This document shows positions 48,497 through 58,917 of a stretch of DNA of 64,000 bases, piece by piece. Below the pieces are notes generated by a model, which was given only the letters and a program-made list of their open reading frames with translations, did no database searches and had not been told where the DNA came from. The DNA is taken from contig BSBM01000050.1 in assembly GCA_027924585.1 (NCBI GenBank), positions 2,976,001-3,040,000 of the forward strand, given 5' to 3'. The position numbers and the translations under genes are program-made. Within the stretch, counting starts at the first letter, position 1; each line of letters opens with the position of its first letter. Source of the DNA: Larix kaempferi (Eukaryota > Streptophyta > Pinopsida > Pinales > Pinaceae).

Positions 48497-49434
48497 TGTT
48501 ACAGAGAAAAACTTCCTATGGATTGGGGTAGACCACAACAAACAGATGAACTCGAGAAACCAACTGACTTCCCAACATATGCTATATAAATGTAAATGCG
48601 AATAAACCAAATAAAGGGCCTACCTCAATACGGACATTCGATGAAGAATTCCGTTGAGCTTTTGAATCACAACACTTGAACCTACAGCTTAGTCTCAACA
48701 ATAAACGCAAACAAGTGCATATGATATATAAAACATGTTAACATATACAATAGCATAATCCATGATATATATAAGAAAATGTACCCAATGATAATTAATG
48801 ATCATTCTATAAATGGACGCGAAAATGAGTATTTCTATGCATATGAACAAGAAGTACAAGATACAACCTCCTGCCGACAACTCATCTGAACCAAGAACTA
48901 GGTCCCTCCACTTGTGCCTCCACCACTTCAATCCCCCATACAATGAAAAAATCACAAGCAAAAGAATGAATCCTTCACAAGATATGAAAGAGTTTGGGAG
49001 GTGGACATAAATGGTTCACAACAACTAGGATCAATGGATGTACACTCAAGCAAGGCAAAATTTCAATAGAGTTTCAATTCCCTTCTCTTTCCCCCCCTTC
49101 CATATACCACAATAGCTCAATATATAACCCTCCAAAGGCAAGTGAAAGGTCGAATCGAGTTGTTTCAAGATGCATGGAAGGCCAAAGGTCACAATGGCCA
49201 CTTTTTGGAGTGAAAAAAAGATTTTTTACTTTCATTTACCAAAAATTTGATGTACGCGGGTTGTAGTGATGCAGCCTGCATATACACAAGGTGTATTGAA
49301 ATAGCTCGCGTACAAGAGGAAAAATAGGGAAAAAGGAGTTCAAGGTGAACCAAAAATATGGTTTTGAGTCTACAAATGGGTAAGGGATGCCAAGGAGTGT
49401 TTATGCTCACAAGGTGGCAAAATACGGTGTAACA
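48497..49434 (-). repeat. 5' LTR of gypsy copy 1
   Basis: Minus strand starts TGTTACACCG (ending at 49434) and ends CTCTGTAACA (48497), 6-bp inverted termini TGTTAC/GTAACA, 938 bp. A TATA box on the minus strand lies at 48583-48590. The base after its outer edge (49435) is in frame with CACTA transposase DNA. No 3' partner is in the window. Confidence 0.75.
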
Positions 49435-52165
49435 AACATTATCCACATTCGCGTCAATGTCGACATCGACATTGACTATATATTCTTCATTTACACATTT
49501 TGATTCTTGAAATTCTGCAACCCCTGACAAATCTGCATACTTAGGTTCATATGATGTATTATTTCTGAATCCTTTTGGATGACATGTTAACACTACATAC
49601 CAATCAATCTCAACTAGATCTTGTACATAGAATACCTGTTTAGCTTGCGATGCTAGAATAAATGGATCATCTTGCCAATGATTCTGACTTAATCATTTCT
49701 TCATATTCACCATTGTAAAACCCAAATCATCAGTTTTAATCCCTCTCTTATTGTATGCGTCGACCCAATTACATTTTAACAATATGTACTCCATACAAAA
49801 ATAGTCCAATGTAATTATTTCTTCTATTACTCCATAAAATGTTGTTTTCTAAAGTATAGGGTTTGCATCTTTGTAACTTGACCTCATCATTGTTTCAGCG
49901 TCCAAACACACACCACTATTTTGGGTGGTTCTCTCATTATCCATGTTTTTTGTATCGTATCTATAACCATTGGTTAGGTATCCCTTGTACTTATTCACAA
50001 ATTTCCTTGGGCCCTGCACTATCCATTTAAGTGTATCAGACACCTTTCCATCTCCTTCCACCTACATATTTTCAGTTTTTTTAATGTAGTTAGAACACAT
50101 ACATCCAACCTATGATAAAATATTTAAATTTTTACATGAAAATATTCAACATGTAATGATTTATAAGTACGTATAATATAAATAGTATAAAGTAACTTGT
50201 TTTTTTTAGCCAACTAGAAAAATGTTGGGCGTGGAGTCTCTGCAATAGAGCTTCATTTTTTTTGGTTTCGGTAAATGAGTTGGCAATCTCCATTTTGTGC
50301 ATCCTAATTTGACAATTATGGATAGTAAAAATGGTTGTTAATGTGTTTTGATAAAATATGAATAAAAATAATTTGAAATGTCAAATACATTAGTTTGTCC
50401 ATGGATGTGTGCTTTGTTAAACCACAAACAAACAAAAATTTGAAGGTCAAACATGTTACTTACTCTATCCATGGATCAACTTCATTTGTGTGAAATAGAA
50501 CCCACCTATGGGCTTGTCACCAACTAATGTCATCCAATTATGACAGAATTGAAGCAAATAATAGCTTTCCATCAAGAATTACTTATTCGAGTTTGTCATC
50601 CCACACTTCATTTCAACCATGTGTGGTTCCAATATCTTCCATACCTTTCAACTATCCTCCACAAAAATGTATTGATTCCTCCACATTGTAGCTTTTAGCG
50701 ATGCATCCTTTAACCCTATTTTTGTTAACATAAATCTTGTATACTTGGCATGTTCCTACAAAAAGAGCATATTTTTTTAAGTAATGTCAAAATCTTTGAA
50801 TAAATTATTCTTGTTGTGGTGCTTGATACCAAGTAAAGTTTCATGCACCTCTCAAAGGGGTACATCCATCTATATGAAACTAAGCCACGATATTGAATCT
50901 CACATACCAAATGTACATTCAAATGCAACATTGTATCAAAAAATGAAGGAGGAAAGTACTTTTCAAGCAAGCACATTGTCTCCACGATATCATTTTCCAA
51001 CTTGTCAAGGCTCTCTATTGAAACCGATTTTGTACAAATTTTCCTATAAAAGTAACAAAGCTTACAAAGCGCCTTTCGAACAACATTTGGTAGCACATGG
51101 CGTAGAGATACTGGGAGAAGTTGTTGCATTAGAACATGGCAATCATGTGCTTTCATTCCATGGAACTTAATCTCTTCCATAGATATATGATTTTTTGGAT
51201 TAGAGCTATAACCATATGGCACTTTTAACATGAAAAGAACATGACATAAGGTCTCTTTCTCTTTCTTTGAAAGAGTATGTGGTGTAGATGGAAGGAATAT
51301 TTTTTTTCCTTTAACTTCTGGCCACAGTGATTTTCTCAAACCAATTTTTTGCAAGTCATCTTGTGATTTCTTTCCATCTTTGGACTTCCCTGTTATATCC
51401 AAAAGAGTTCCAAAAACGATTTCACGCACATTCTTCTCCACATGCATTACATCTAAATTGTGACGTATTAGGTGTTTCTGCATTCCAACACATCGAGAAT
51501 ATTGGAACGATATTTAATATGGAGGAAATGATAAACAATGAATTCAACGAAGACATCTAAAAACAATGTGTCATATAAGCATGCAATGTATAATAATTAG
51601 GAATGGTTGATGTCTCTGCATACCTCCCAATATGGCATATTGAATAGGATTGATTGTTTCTTCCACACCACAACATTAGTTTTTCACCTTTTTCCTTATT
51701 TCTTTTCCTTTTGTTTGATTCACTCTTCCCCCAAACTACTTATTTTCCCTTTGTTTCCTTACAAATATATGACACTTTTACAACTGGAGGAGCATAATGA
51801 TGCTCCTCATTCCCATTAAATGGTCCCTTCTATGCAAGAAACTTATGATTTTGAGGAAGAAATTTCCTATGTCCCATGTACACACATTTCTTGCTACAAT
51901 TGAGGTACTTTGATTATGTGTTCTTTCCACATATGGGGCATGCATTATAGCCTTTTGTTGTGCAACCAACCATATTCCCATAATTTGGAAAGTCATGAAT
52001 CACCCACATAAGAATCACCTTCATGTTAAAGCATGTCTTATTGTAAGCATCATATCCCATACTCTTTGGTCCCATAATTCATTTAGTTAATCTACCAAGG
52101 GTTCCAAATACACATCAATGTCATTACCTGGTTTCTTGGGACTAGGTATTGACAATGCTAGTGTT
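49435..52165 (-). pseudogene. CACTA-type transposase (TNP2/Transposase_21 with DUF4218/DUF4216-like C-terminus)
   Basis: On the minus strand, about 52160-51780 gives PSPKKPGNDIDVYLEPL, LWDQ, then DFPNYGNMVGCTTKGYNACP with CPICGK, hallmarks of TNP2. Then WKKQSILFNMPYWE ends at 51624, a GT-AG intron (51623-51478) follows, and 51477-50725 (open) gives HLIRHNLDVMHVEKNVREIV, MKAHDCHVLMQQLLPVSLRH and FPPSFFDTMLHLNVHLVCEI. Downstream QAHRWVLFHTNEVDPWIE, then 50061-49849 and KQVFYVQDLVEIDWYVVLTC to 49435. Stops and frameshifts break the first and last parts. The 3' end is replaced by the gypsy LTR at 49434. It would cut and paste CACTA ends; no longer functional here. Confidence 0.88.
51478..51623 (-). 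other. Intron in CACTA transposase
   Basis: Minus strand GAG|GTATGC ... GGAATGCAG|AAAC, 146 nt. Splicing joins ...PYWE to KHLIRHNLDVMHVEKN in the frame expected of the family. Confidence 0.65.
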
Positions 52166-53121
52166 GTGCAGGAAAATACCTTATAGTGTGGAGGTGACAC
52201 TACCAACTACTGGGGTGACAGGTAAATACACTCATGTTCTGTATTAATTACTACAAGATAGAAAGAAGTTAGGGCTCCAAAATTTGTACCTTTTTAACAA
52301 TGGCTGGTCCTAGATTTTGCCCGATCTTTCACTATGATGAACCTGCAAAACAAGTTAACCTTCCTCAACGTATCTTGACTGTAATAAATATGATGAAATA
52401 TGAAACAATTGAACATCAATCACAATCAGATATTTAACCAAATAGACATTCGATCAAATAAGCATTCAATCAAATAGAGATTCTATTTGGGACGGGAAGG
52501 GTATTTCCACCTTTTATTGTCAAAGAAATGAAATAAGTACAGATATACCTGATCTGTCCAGACACTTCTACAATCAAGTCCTGGGCTCCTTCTCCTCATA
52601 ATGACTTAAGAATTCCTCCAGCGTAACAGCAGTTAAAGAATTCCTTCTAGGTCCCTCTCTCATGGCTCCTCCTTGTATTTATGGGACAAGGTAGGCAGTT
52701 GAATTCGAGAGGTGGTTTAATTGGGAGGTTGGGGAAGTTGCAGAACCAACTTCAACTAATCCCAATTCGTAATCTTAATATATTTTTTCATTTCATCTTA
52801 ATATGTACGCAGGTTTCAAACAACCAGACTAGCGCATAGTATCCAACTCTTGCACTTTACAACCAGCGTTTGCAACATTTTAGGGGATGTGCACAGGTTG
52901 TCTTCAATAATACCAACGTTTAGAACGCTATATCACTATGGAAATAGTAGCGCACATGTCATGAAAATTGTAGAAAAAATATGTTTTTTCAGATGAAGAG
53001 TGTGATCTCAACAATAACTCATCCAGGGTCAATCTAGCTCTTCCATCCATAGTGTCATTTTTCTGTGATCAACAAAACAAAGTGACCACGGACGGAGAAG
53101 TGCATATTTGACTTATAACAG
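52166..53121. other. Region upstream of transposase, CACTA right part unresolved
   Basis: No coding frame recognised. Around 52830-52960 there are repeated 'agcgca/gcgttt' words, but no canonical TTTTCTTGTAGTG end and no inverted copy of the 251-bp repeats, so the right terminus of the CACTA element was not found. Confidence 0.4.
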
Positions 53122-55480
53122 ATGCCCCCTAATGTGTGAGGTCAGAGGGAAACGATGGTCAAAATACATAATAATTCCAAGTCAGATGAGGAGCAAGAAA
53201 CTGCAGAACCAAGTCACAAAAGTACCCGAAAAAAATGATTAAGGTCAGCAAGCAATTACATTCTTGACATGATATAGATGTTCGGTATGATACAACATGA
53301 TCTCCGATACATAACTGAGAGATGTATATATAGCATGGCCACTGAAATACAAGAGTGGATCCATGACACAGATAAGAGATCATAGCCATAACAACAAGTT
53401 GGATCTATGTCTCATGAAGAGCCAAAATGAGTGTGGCTCAGTCTTGTGCAGCTTGGGTGATAACATAAATATGGTGATGCTATCAGAGTCCCAAGGTCTT
53501 CATCCAAACAACCCAAGGTATAATCCCTAACCATGTGAATAAATGAGTTGGAGTCAAACATGGGGAGTATCGTTTGATTACCGGTCATTGATGTATACCG
53601 TTAACAAACATGAGGGATTCCATCGATAATGATAATGGGGCCCAAGGTACCTAGTACATTCCAACAAGTGTGAATAAATGGACTTGAAGTCGAACACCTA
53701 AGGAACCTATCGAATAAGAGACATTGATGTATTCCCATTATTCAACAGCGAGGGAAACTTCCACTGATGACTGCAATCCCCAAGGTACTAACCGAAACTC
53801 TAAACTTCATTCCCAAAGCATAATGAGTTGAAGTCGATGGGAAGAAGTCCGCTGGAAGGGAGGCCTTAAGGAATCCTCCATCATCCAACATGAGGAACAC
53901 TCGTGAGTTTGAGCTGATTTGGAGTAGGACAAGTAACAAGATGAAACAAACTGACACCAAGATGGCCGACACATGAAGTCAAGGTAACTGCAGAATGGCC
54001 AACACAGGCTGTATCCTTGAACAGTGAGCACGACACAAAGTGACTTAGGTGTCACGTCCCCTCCCATCTAGCCAATTCAAGGAAGGGAAAATGATGCCAA
54101 TATCTAGGGCTTTGACATAAACGCATCCCATTCATTAGATTAATACAATTAAAAATAAAAGTGTGCAGATGCGAAACAAGCAAGTATGCACAGTGGAGTT
54201 AAAACATCATCCACACACAATTCATGCCCATCCAGCATATCAAAAAAATCAACAAATTAAACATTGCAGAAGTAAATGCACATCATGATACTTATATTCA
54301 TTGTGAAATGGCCCAAGCAACTAGCTATGTCGTTGCAACGTTCCACCCAACCATAGGCCAGTTGTGTTCATCAATCTCTCAACACAACTGCCACCCTCGA
54401 GCTGGGCATGATTCTTACAAGGAAAAGGCTACATTCAGCTCATACACAGCCAATTAAGCATTTCATCTGAGCCAAGCCAATCCACAGCTGGGTTTATCAG
54501 TCTACATTTGAACCCTAGATGCTTACTCAAGCTCAAGCCAAAACAATGGATTTACCAACAGGATGGCCATGGGTTTTCCCCAAATCGTTTCCAACCAAAA
54601 ACGAATTATGGGATGGGGAAAAACATTCACAGGGAGGAAAACGATTTCTCCCCAACTGTCTAAGCATTTAACAACCAAAATGGTCTCTATGGAACCCCAA
54701 TTCAATTCCCCTTCTTCCCCACTAATATACAACACAAAAATGCCCTTCTGCCAGCTGAGAATGAAGGAAAAAAAAAAAAACATGGCTAGAAAACGCCCAG
54801 GTAGCTCCAAACTCGTGAGGGAGGGAAACTGTTTGATGGATAATGGATTGGGGAACAATTCATGGCTCTTTTCTTTCCCAAGAAGCAAAACATGATTTTC
54901 CATGCAGGGTGGCTTGCCCATACCCAAATTTGGACAGCCATACCTCTCATTCCCCAAGGCATTAACTACCTCAACCAACTCTTGGGAGAAATCAATGACT
55001 GGGTACAAAAGTCAACATGGGTTGTTGAGGGTTTGATGGGTTCTCTCATTGACACTTGGCTTGACTTGATTGGCTCCAAGGGTTTGAATGCTTTCCCTCC
55101 CAATTCCTTGTAAAATCATGCCCCCATCTCTTGTTGCATTGAATAGTTAGTTGTGGGTATTTTATTAAAATGCATATTTACATGATATTTGGAATTACAA
55201 TGTGCTTGGCTAGCATGTAAACCATATGCATCACTAAATCGATGGCGGGGCCTTGGCCTCGAGCTCCTCACCATGATTTTATAACAATATTACATCATTT
55301 ACATTTGAATGCAATGGGGTCAAAATCGGGATATTACATTAGGCAGCTTTTAACACGAGGGGGAAAGTGATATAAGCCTACAATGTAGGAGACATTAGTA
55401 GACTCTCCATATGATTGGAATAATAACCAACCGAAGAAGTGGAAAATATGAGATCAGTTTCACCCTAAGGTCAAAAACTA
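53122..55480. repeat. Dispersed repeat family, copy B, split by a solo LTR
   Basis: 53122-54049 matches copy A (29696-30650), and after the solo LTR, 55344-55480 matches the copy A tail ('gaataataaccaa' around 55420 against 30685). The 136-bp internal periodicity is present ('cattgatgta' at 53586 and 53722). Non-coding. Confidence 0.7.
54045..55343 (-). mobile_element. Solo LTR, inverted relative of the 13-kb one, with TTAGG duplication
   Basis: 54050-55338 (1289 bp) begins TGTCACGTCCC and ends GGGATATTACA on the plus strand; reverse-complemented it matches 12981-14426 from end to end, including ggtgaggagctcaaggccaa near the 5' end. The perfect duplication TTAGG is at 54045-54049 and 55339-55343. 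It interrupts repeat copy B. The frames 54523-55008 (minus) and 54563-54895 have no domain. Confidence 0.9.
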
Positions 55481-55770
55481 AAACCCAACTGAATGATGGA
55501 CTCAAATAGGTGTTGTGTTCAAGGACATGACTGACTTAGCTGCCTTTGAAACTGAAAAGATGTAGACATACCATTCTCTTCCCTTATTCTTTTTGGTAAA
55601 AGAATGTCCTTCTTGTTGTTTTAATGAGTCCAAGAAAGAAAACTCAATAATCCCAACCATATAAAATTTTAACAAGCCCATGGGAGGAAGACTCAGGACC
55701 TTCTTCATTGTTTACAGAGTTCGAAGAAGAGATAGAAGAATACTCTATAATATTGATCTCTGTATTTTAA

Positions 55771-56030
55771 TATCGAGCCGAGATCTGTTCTTGCTCGCCG
55801 GTGTTTTCAATTTTAAGGAGTCTGAAAAACTTAAACAATAACTTCATACACCTACCCGTGGATTTTAGTATCGAGCCCGGGTTGGTATATGCTCGCCGGT
55901 GTTTTCCAGTTTATAGAGTGTGAAAAAATTAAACAATCCTCTATACACCCTCTCGTGGATTTCACATCGAGCCCGAGTAGGTGAATGCTCGCTTGGTGTT
56001 TTCATGTTTCAAGAGCCCGAAAACCCTAAA
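55771..56030. repeat. Three tandem 96-98 bp repeats
   Basis: Units start TATCGAGCC at 55771, 55869 and 55965 (the last CATCGAGCC), each with TGCTCGCCGGTGTTTTC (TTGG in the third). Non-coding; it may be part of an LTR of the adjacent element, but no partner copy is visible. Confidence 0.82.
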
Positions 56031-56835
56031 GAAGGCTCCAAAAGTCATTTTTCGTACAATTAGTCTCCTCCCCTGAAAAATTGTAAAATGATGAGAGAAT
56101 AACTCTTTTAGCCACGTATGACTAGAGTATTCCTTTTTCATAAGTAATCCGCAAAAGTCTGGAAAAGGGTTAAACTTATACTTAAGCAGATGTTCCTTCA
56201 ATTCCTTTAACGAGTCTGAAGAGAACAAGTAAACTCGGCAATCTTGTTTGTTTTTGAAAAGTCAAAACAAGGGCTTAAAACGACTAAAACAACTTCAGGG
56301 ATCGTAAGTTCATGACCTGCCACAGAATAGAATCTCAACAACCAAAGTTAGTAACCAGGACAAATTTTCTCAAATGACAAAATATTGAAACAATATGGTA
56401 CCTATATTGATCCTGTCAATGAAGAAAACAAGTCTTAATAGTTCAATGTTTGAAATTATAGTGGTAATTCGAAATATATGGTAGTCTAATTCATCACAAT
56501 TTGAAAAATATTAATGAATTAAAATAACAAAACTAAAACTATACCCTTTTTGGAAAAGTGGGTAAAAATTAAAAAGTAATTTCTATAAATAGTTTCAATT
56601 TTGAAAATCAAATATCACAAATTGAAAATTAGGGCAAAAGTGGAGAAAAAACCTCAAGCTACCTTTGCTCGTTGCGGTCGAACCGGGTCACCAATTCAAA
56701 TTCTGCTTTCACCAAGTAAGTAGTCTCATCCTTAGCTTGCATTTACATACAATTTTTTTCAATTTTGGTGGTCCAAATCATTTTTTAGCCAACTTTTAAA
56801 AGCATTTCTGCGCGAGCGCTGGTTTTCTTGCAAGA
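56031..56835. other. Anonymous AT-rich DNA
   Basis: No gene recognised. If the gypsy copy 2 has a 3' LTR, it should lie about here, but nothing here resembles the LTR of copy 1. Confidence 0.35.
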
Positions 56836-56866
56836 GACTAGCGCACTCGACAAAAGTGCGCTAGTC
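56836..56866. repeat. Perfect 12-bp inverted repeat
   Basis: GACTAGCGCACT, 7-base loop, AGTGCGCTAGTC. It lies about 115 bp upstream of the ATG of the plant-mobile-domain-like ORF. Two CpG sites in each arm are preserved in otherwise AT-rich DNA. Confidence 0.85.
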
Positions 56867-56981
56867 TTTCTATAAGACAGTCATGTTCAAGACGCTACTG
56901 TCCATCATAGACAGCAGCGTTCACCGCAAAAACAAGGGCAAAAAATTGCAAATGACCAACGTTTGATGGTTTAATGGCAGG

Positions 56982-58218
56982 ATGGTATTGGAATGGCGTG
57001 AAAGGGAGCATGAAGAGATGGATCGAGAAGCTTTACAAGATCCATTAACCTTGCATGCATTGCGAAGGTGTGGTTTGTTGAAATTTTATAGAACGGTCAA
57101 TATGCGGGCACAAATCCGCTTGCTTGAGAGGCTTGTACAATACTGGGATGCCGATGCATTGGTATTCAATATCCAAGAGGAAATATTGGAATTGATAGTT
57201 GACGACATCTATTTCATCACGGGACTCTCCCGAAGGGGAGATACAGCGAATCTCAAAGGGTCCTCTAGCAATGTGGGTGCCCTATCCGTGCAGGATTACA
57301 TCAATACCTATTGTGTACCGGGTACGGAGAAAACCGACAGCCAGGTCCTTATCTCTATTGTTGCAAGCTTCCCACTCAAGGTGATCTTGAGTATTCTCAA
57401 TCGGATGGCCGGAAGTGCTACACAACATCTAGCTTCAAGGAACTTCATGCACATGGCTACTAAATGCATATGGGGAATAGTATTTGACTATTGTTCAAGT
57501 CTACTAGTGAACATGAAGCTTCAACTTTCCGGATGTAAGACCGGGAGAATGAAGAATTTTGGGTACAAAAGCATACTATGCACCTTTTTCTTTGAAAGGG
57601 TGCCTGCCATGAGTCTGGGGATGGATTTTCCCCCACTTAACCCTCGTGAGCCACTGATGGGTTGATGGGGAGAGATATTCCTCCGCTAGGGTGGTGGCGA
57701 GAGCAACTTTTTCTATAGTGAGGATGATTTATGGGCATGGTGGGACCGGAAGGTACCATCTCTTGAGAAGTTCCCATATGTGGGCATAGACTTCCGCAAC
57801 GATCTTGAGCTAGCTCTCCCTCCAGGAGCATCCTGGGGAGAGATTGGTAAGTTTGTTTTTTGAAAAATTATTTATTTTTTTCAATTTTATATATATTATT
57901 TTTATGATGAGTTTGAAATACTAAAACAAAATGTCGTATGCAGATGTTGGACCAATACGTCCGGAGGGACACCCCCGTACCTTCATGAGACCAGTTATAG
58001 TAGGGGAAGCTAATGCCATGCTGACAAACATAGAGGGGAAGATGATTCGGTTGACTCATGACATTCTAACATATAAGATCGAGCGGATGCCGCTCGACAT
58101 GCAGGAGAATGTGGTGTGTGTCCCCCCAGCATGGATTCAGCTACTGAGGAAAGTAGCTAGGCTGGTCATTTGCTATCGAGAGGCAGTGGAGGCAGATGAG
58201 GCCCCTCCTTCTCCATAG
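56982..58218 (+). pseudogene. Plant-mobile-domain-like ORF, two exons, antisense to gypsy copy 2
   Basis: Exon 1 (56982-57846) reads ALRRCGLLKFYRTVNMRAQI, LERLVQYWDADALVFNIQEE and ELIVDDIYFITGLSRRGDTA, resembling the plant mobile domain (PMD) proteins found in plant transposons and as host proteins (MAIL1/MAIN type). Two stops (TGA 57663-57665, TAG 57687-57689) break it; each could be a C-to-T or G-to-A change from Trp or Gln/Arg. A 97-nt GT-AG intron (57847-57943) joins GEI to DVGPIRPEGHPRTFMRPVIV, and exon 2 ends at 58218. About 379 codons in all. It lies convergent with, and 173 bp from, the 3' end of gypsy copy 2, the place where Tat-lineage elements often carry an antisense extra ORF. 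Domain assignment is by pattern memory. Confidence 0.55.
57847..57943 (+). other. Intron in PMD-like ORF
   Basis: Donor g|gtaagt, acceptor tatgcag, T-rich interior. Removing it keeps one reading frame across the junction. Confidence 0.65.
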
Positions 58219-58391
58219 GAGAAGGATATATCTATGTATATTTTTTAGGCCATCAAGCCCAATTTTGTATATTATGACATGACTCCGTGACAGACTTATG
58301 ACTTAAACTCTTATTGTTTTTTGATACAGATTATATATATACAGTATCAGTGTTATTTACATGTGTGTTATTGTCTTTTATGCATGAATTA

Positions 58392-58817
58392 TTATGTATG
58401 TGAATGATGCAAATGCCAATCTAAAACATAGTTTGCAAATGAATCAGCTAATTCATTCAAATTTCTTGGAATATGTTAATATGTGATGTAATCAAACTGT
58501 CACTCAAGTAACTTAACGCGCAAAAAATGACGTAGGAAAGTAGGATCTCTAACATGATAAACACCCATTAACTGAAAAACAACTAGCTGCGAGTCGAGCC
58601 GTACCTCCAAATGGGAAATTCCATGGAACAAAGCATCTCGGAGTAGCTCTATGAATGCACTGTATTCAGCCACATTGTTCATTGTGGGACCTAAACAAGC
58701 CCCTCCTGAAGAAACCAGTTGGCAAGTTGGTGAGTAAATAACCCAAACAGCTGTGACCAACTGACGGGTGTGGCAGCTAGCGCCATCAGCAAACCCTATA
58801 AAGTGTTCAGTCGACAT
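58392..58817 (-). pseudogene. Second RNase H ORF downstream of integrase, gypsy copy 2
   Basis: 141 codons from ATG 58817 to a stop at 58392. The catalytic acidic residues of an RNase H fold are all in place: D11 (GFADGAS), E51 (NNVAEYSAF), D75 (VRLDSQLVV) and D125 (NELADSFANY). This is the archaeal/plant type (aRNH), distinct from the gypsy RNase H that follows RT. Two in-frame stops at codons 106 and 114 inactivate this copy. It begins 100 bp after the integrase stop and directly follows a splice-acceptor-like sequence (TTTGTGTTTCAG on the minus strand), so it may have been expressed from a spliced RNA, as env genes are. It would degrade RNA in RNA-DNA hybrids. Confidence 0.8.
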
Positions 58818-58917
58818 CTGAAACACAAAGCAATAGATGCATAAGACATAATGACAACTATAAACAAAACTAACTCTACAAAATGTACAACTATAATACA
58901 TAAAAAAGCACAGCTGC

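Larger units (their letters stand above)
41711..49434 (-). mobile_element. Ty3/gypsy element copy 1 (Tat-like), 3'-truncated
   Basis: Read on the minus strand: LTR 49434-48497, primer site 48492-48475, a 1.5 kb leader, gag (46927 to about 44900), protease, RT and most of RNase H, ending abruptly at about 41711 in the linker before integrase. No integrase and no 3' LTR are present to the left. The right LTR edge lies inside the frame of a CACTA transposase, so the element inserted there. Same family as copy 2 at 58392-64000: the gag, protease and RT proteins match along their length. Confidence 0.82.

Noticed and set aside
52140-53080. Right terminus of the CACTA element
   Set aside because: Only 'tatagtg' and 'catagtg' words were found; no CACTA inverted repeat with CTTGTAG and no inverted 251-bp units.
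56640-56710. Possible primer binding site (minus TGGTGACCCGGTTCGACC)
   Set aside because: No LTR end with TG...CA next to it, and its direction does not fit the neighbouring gypsy element.
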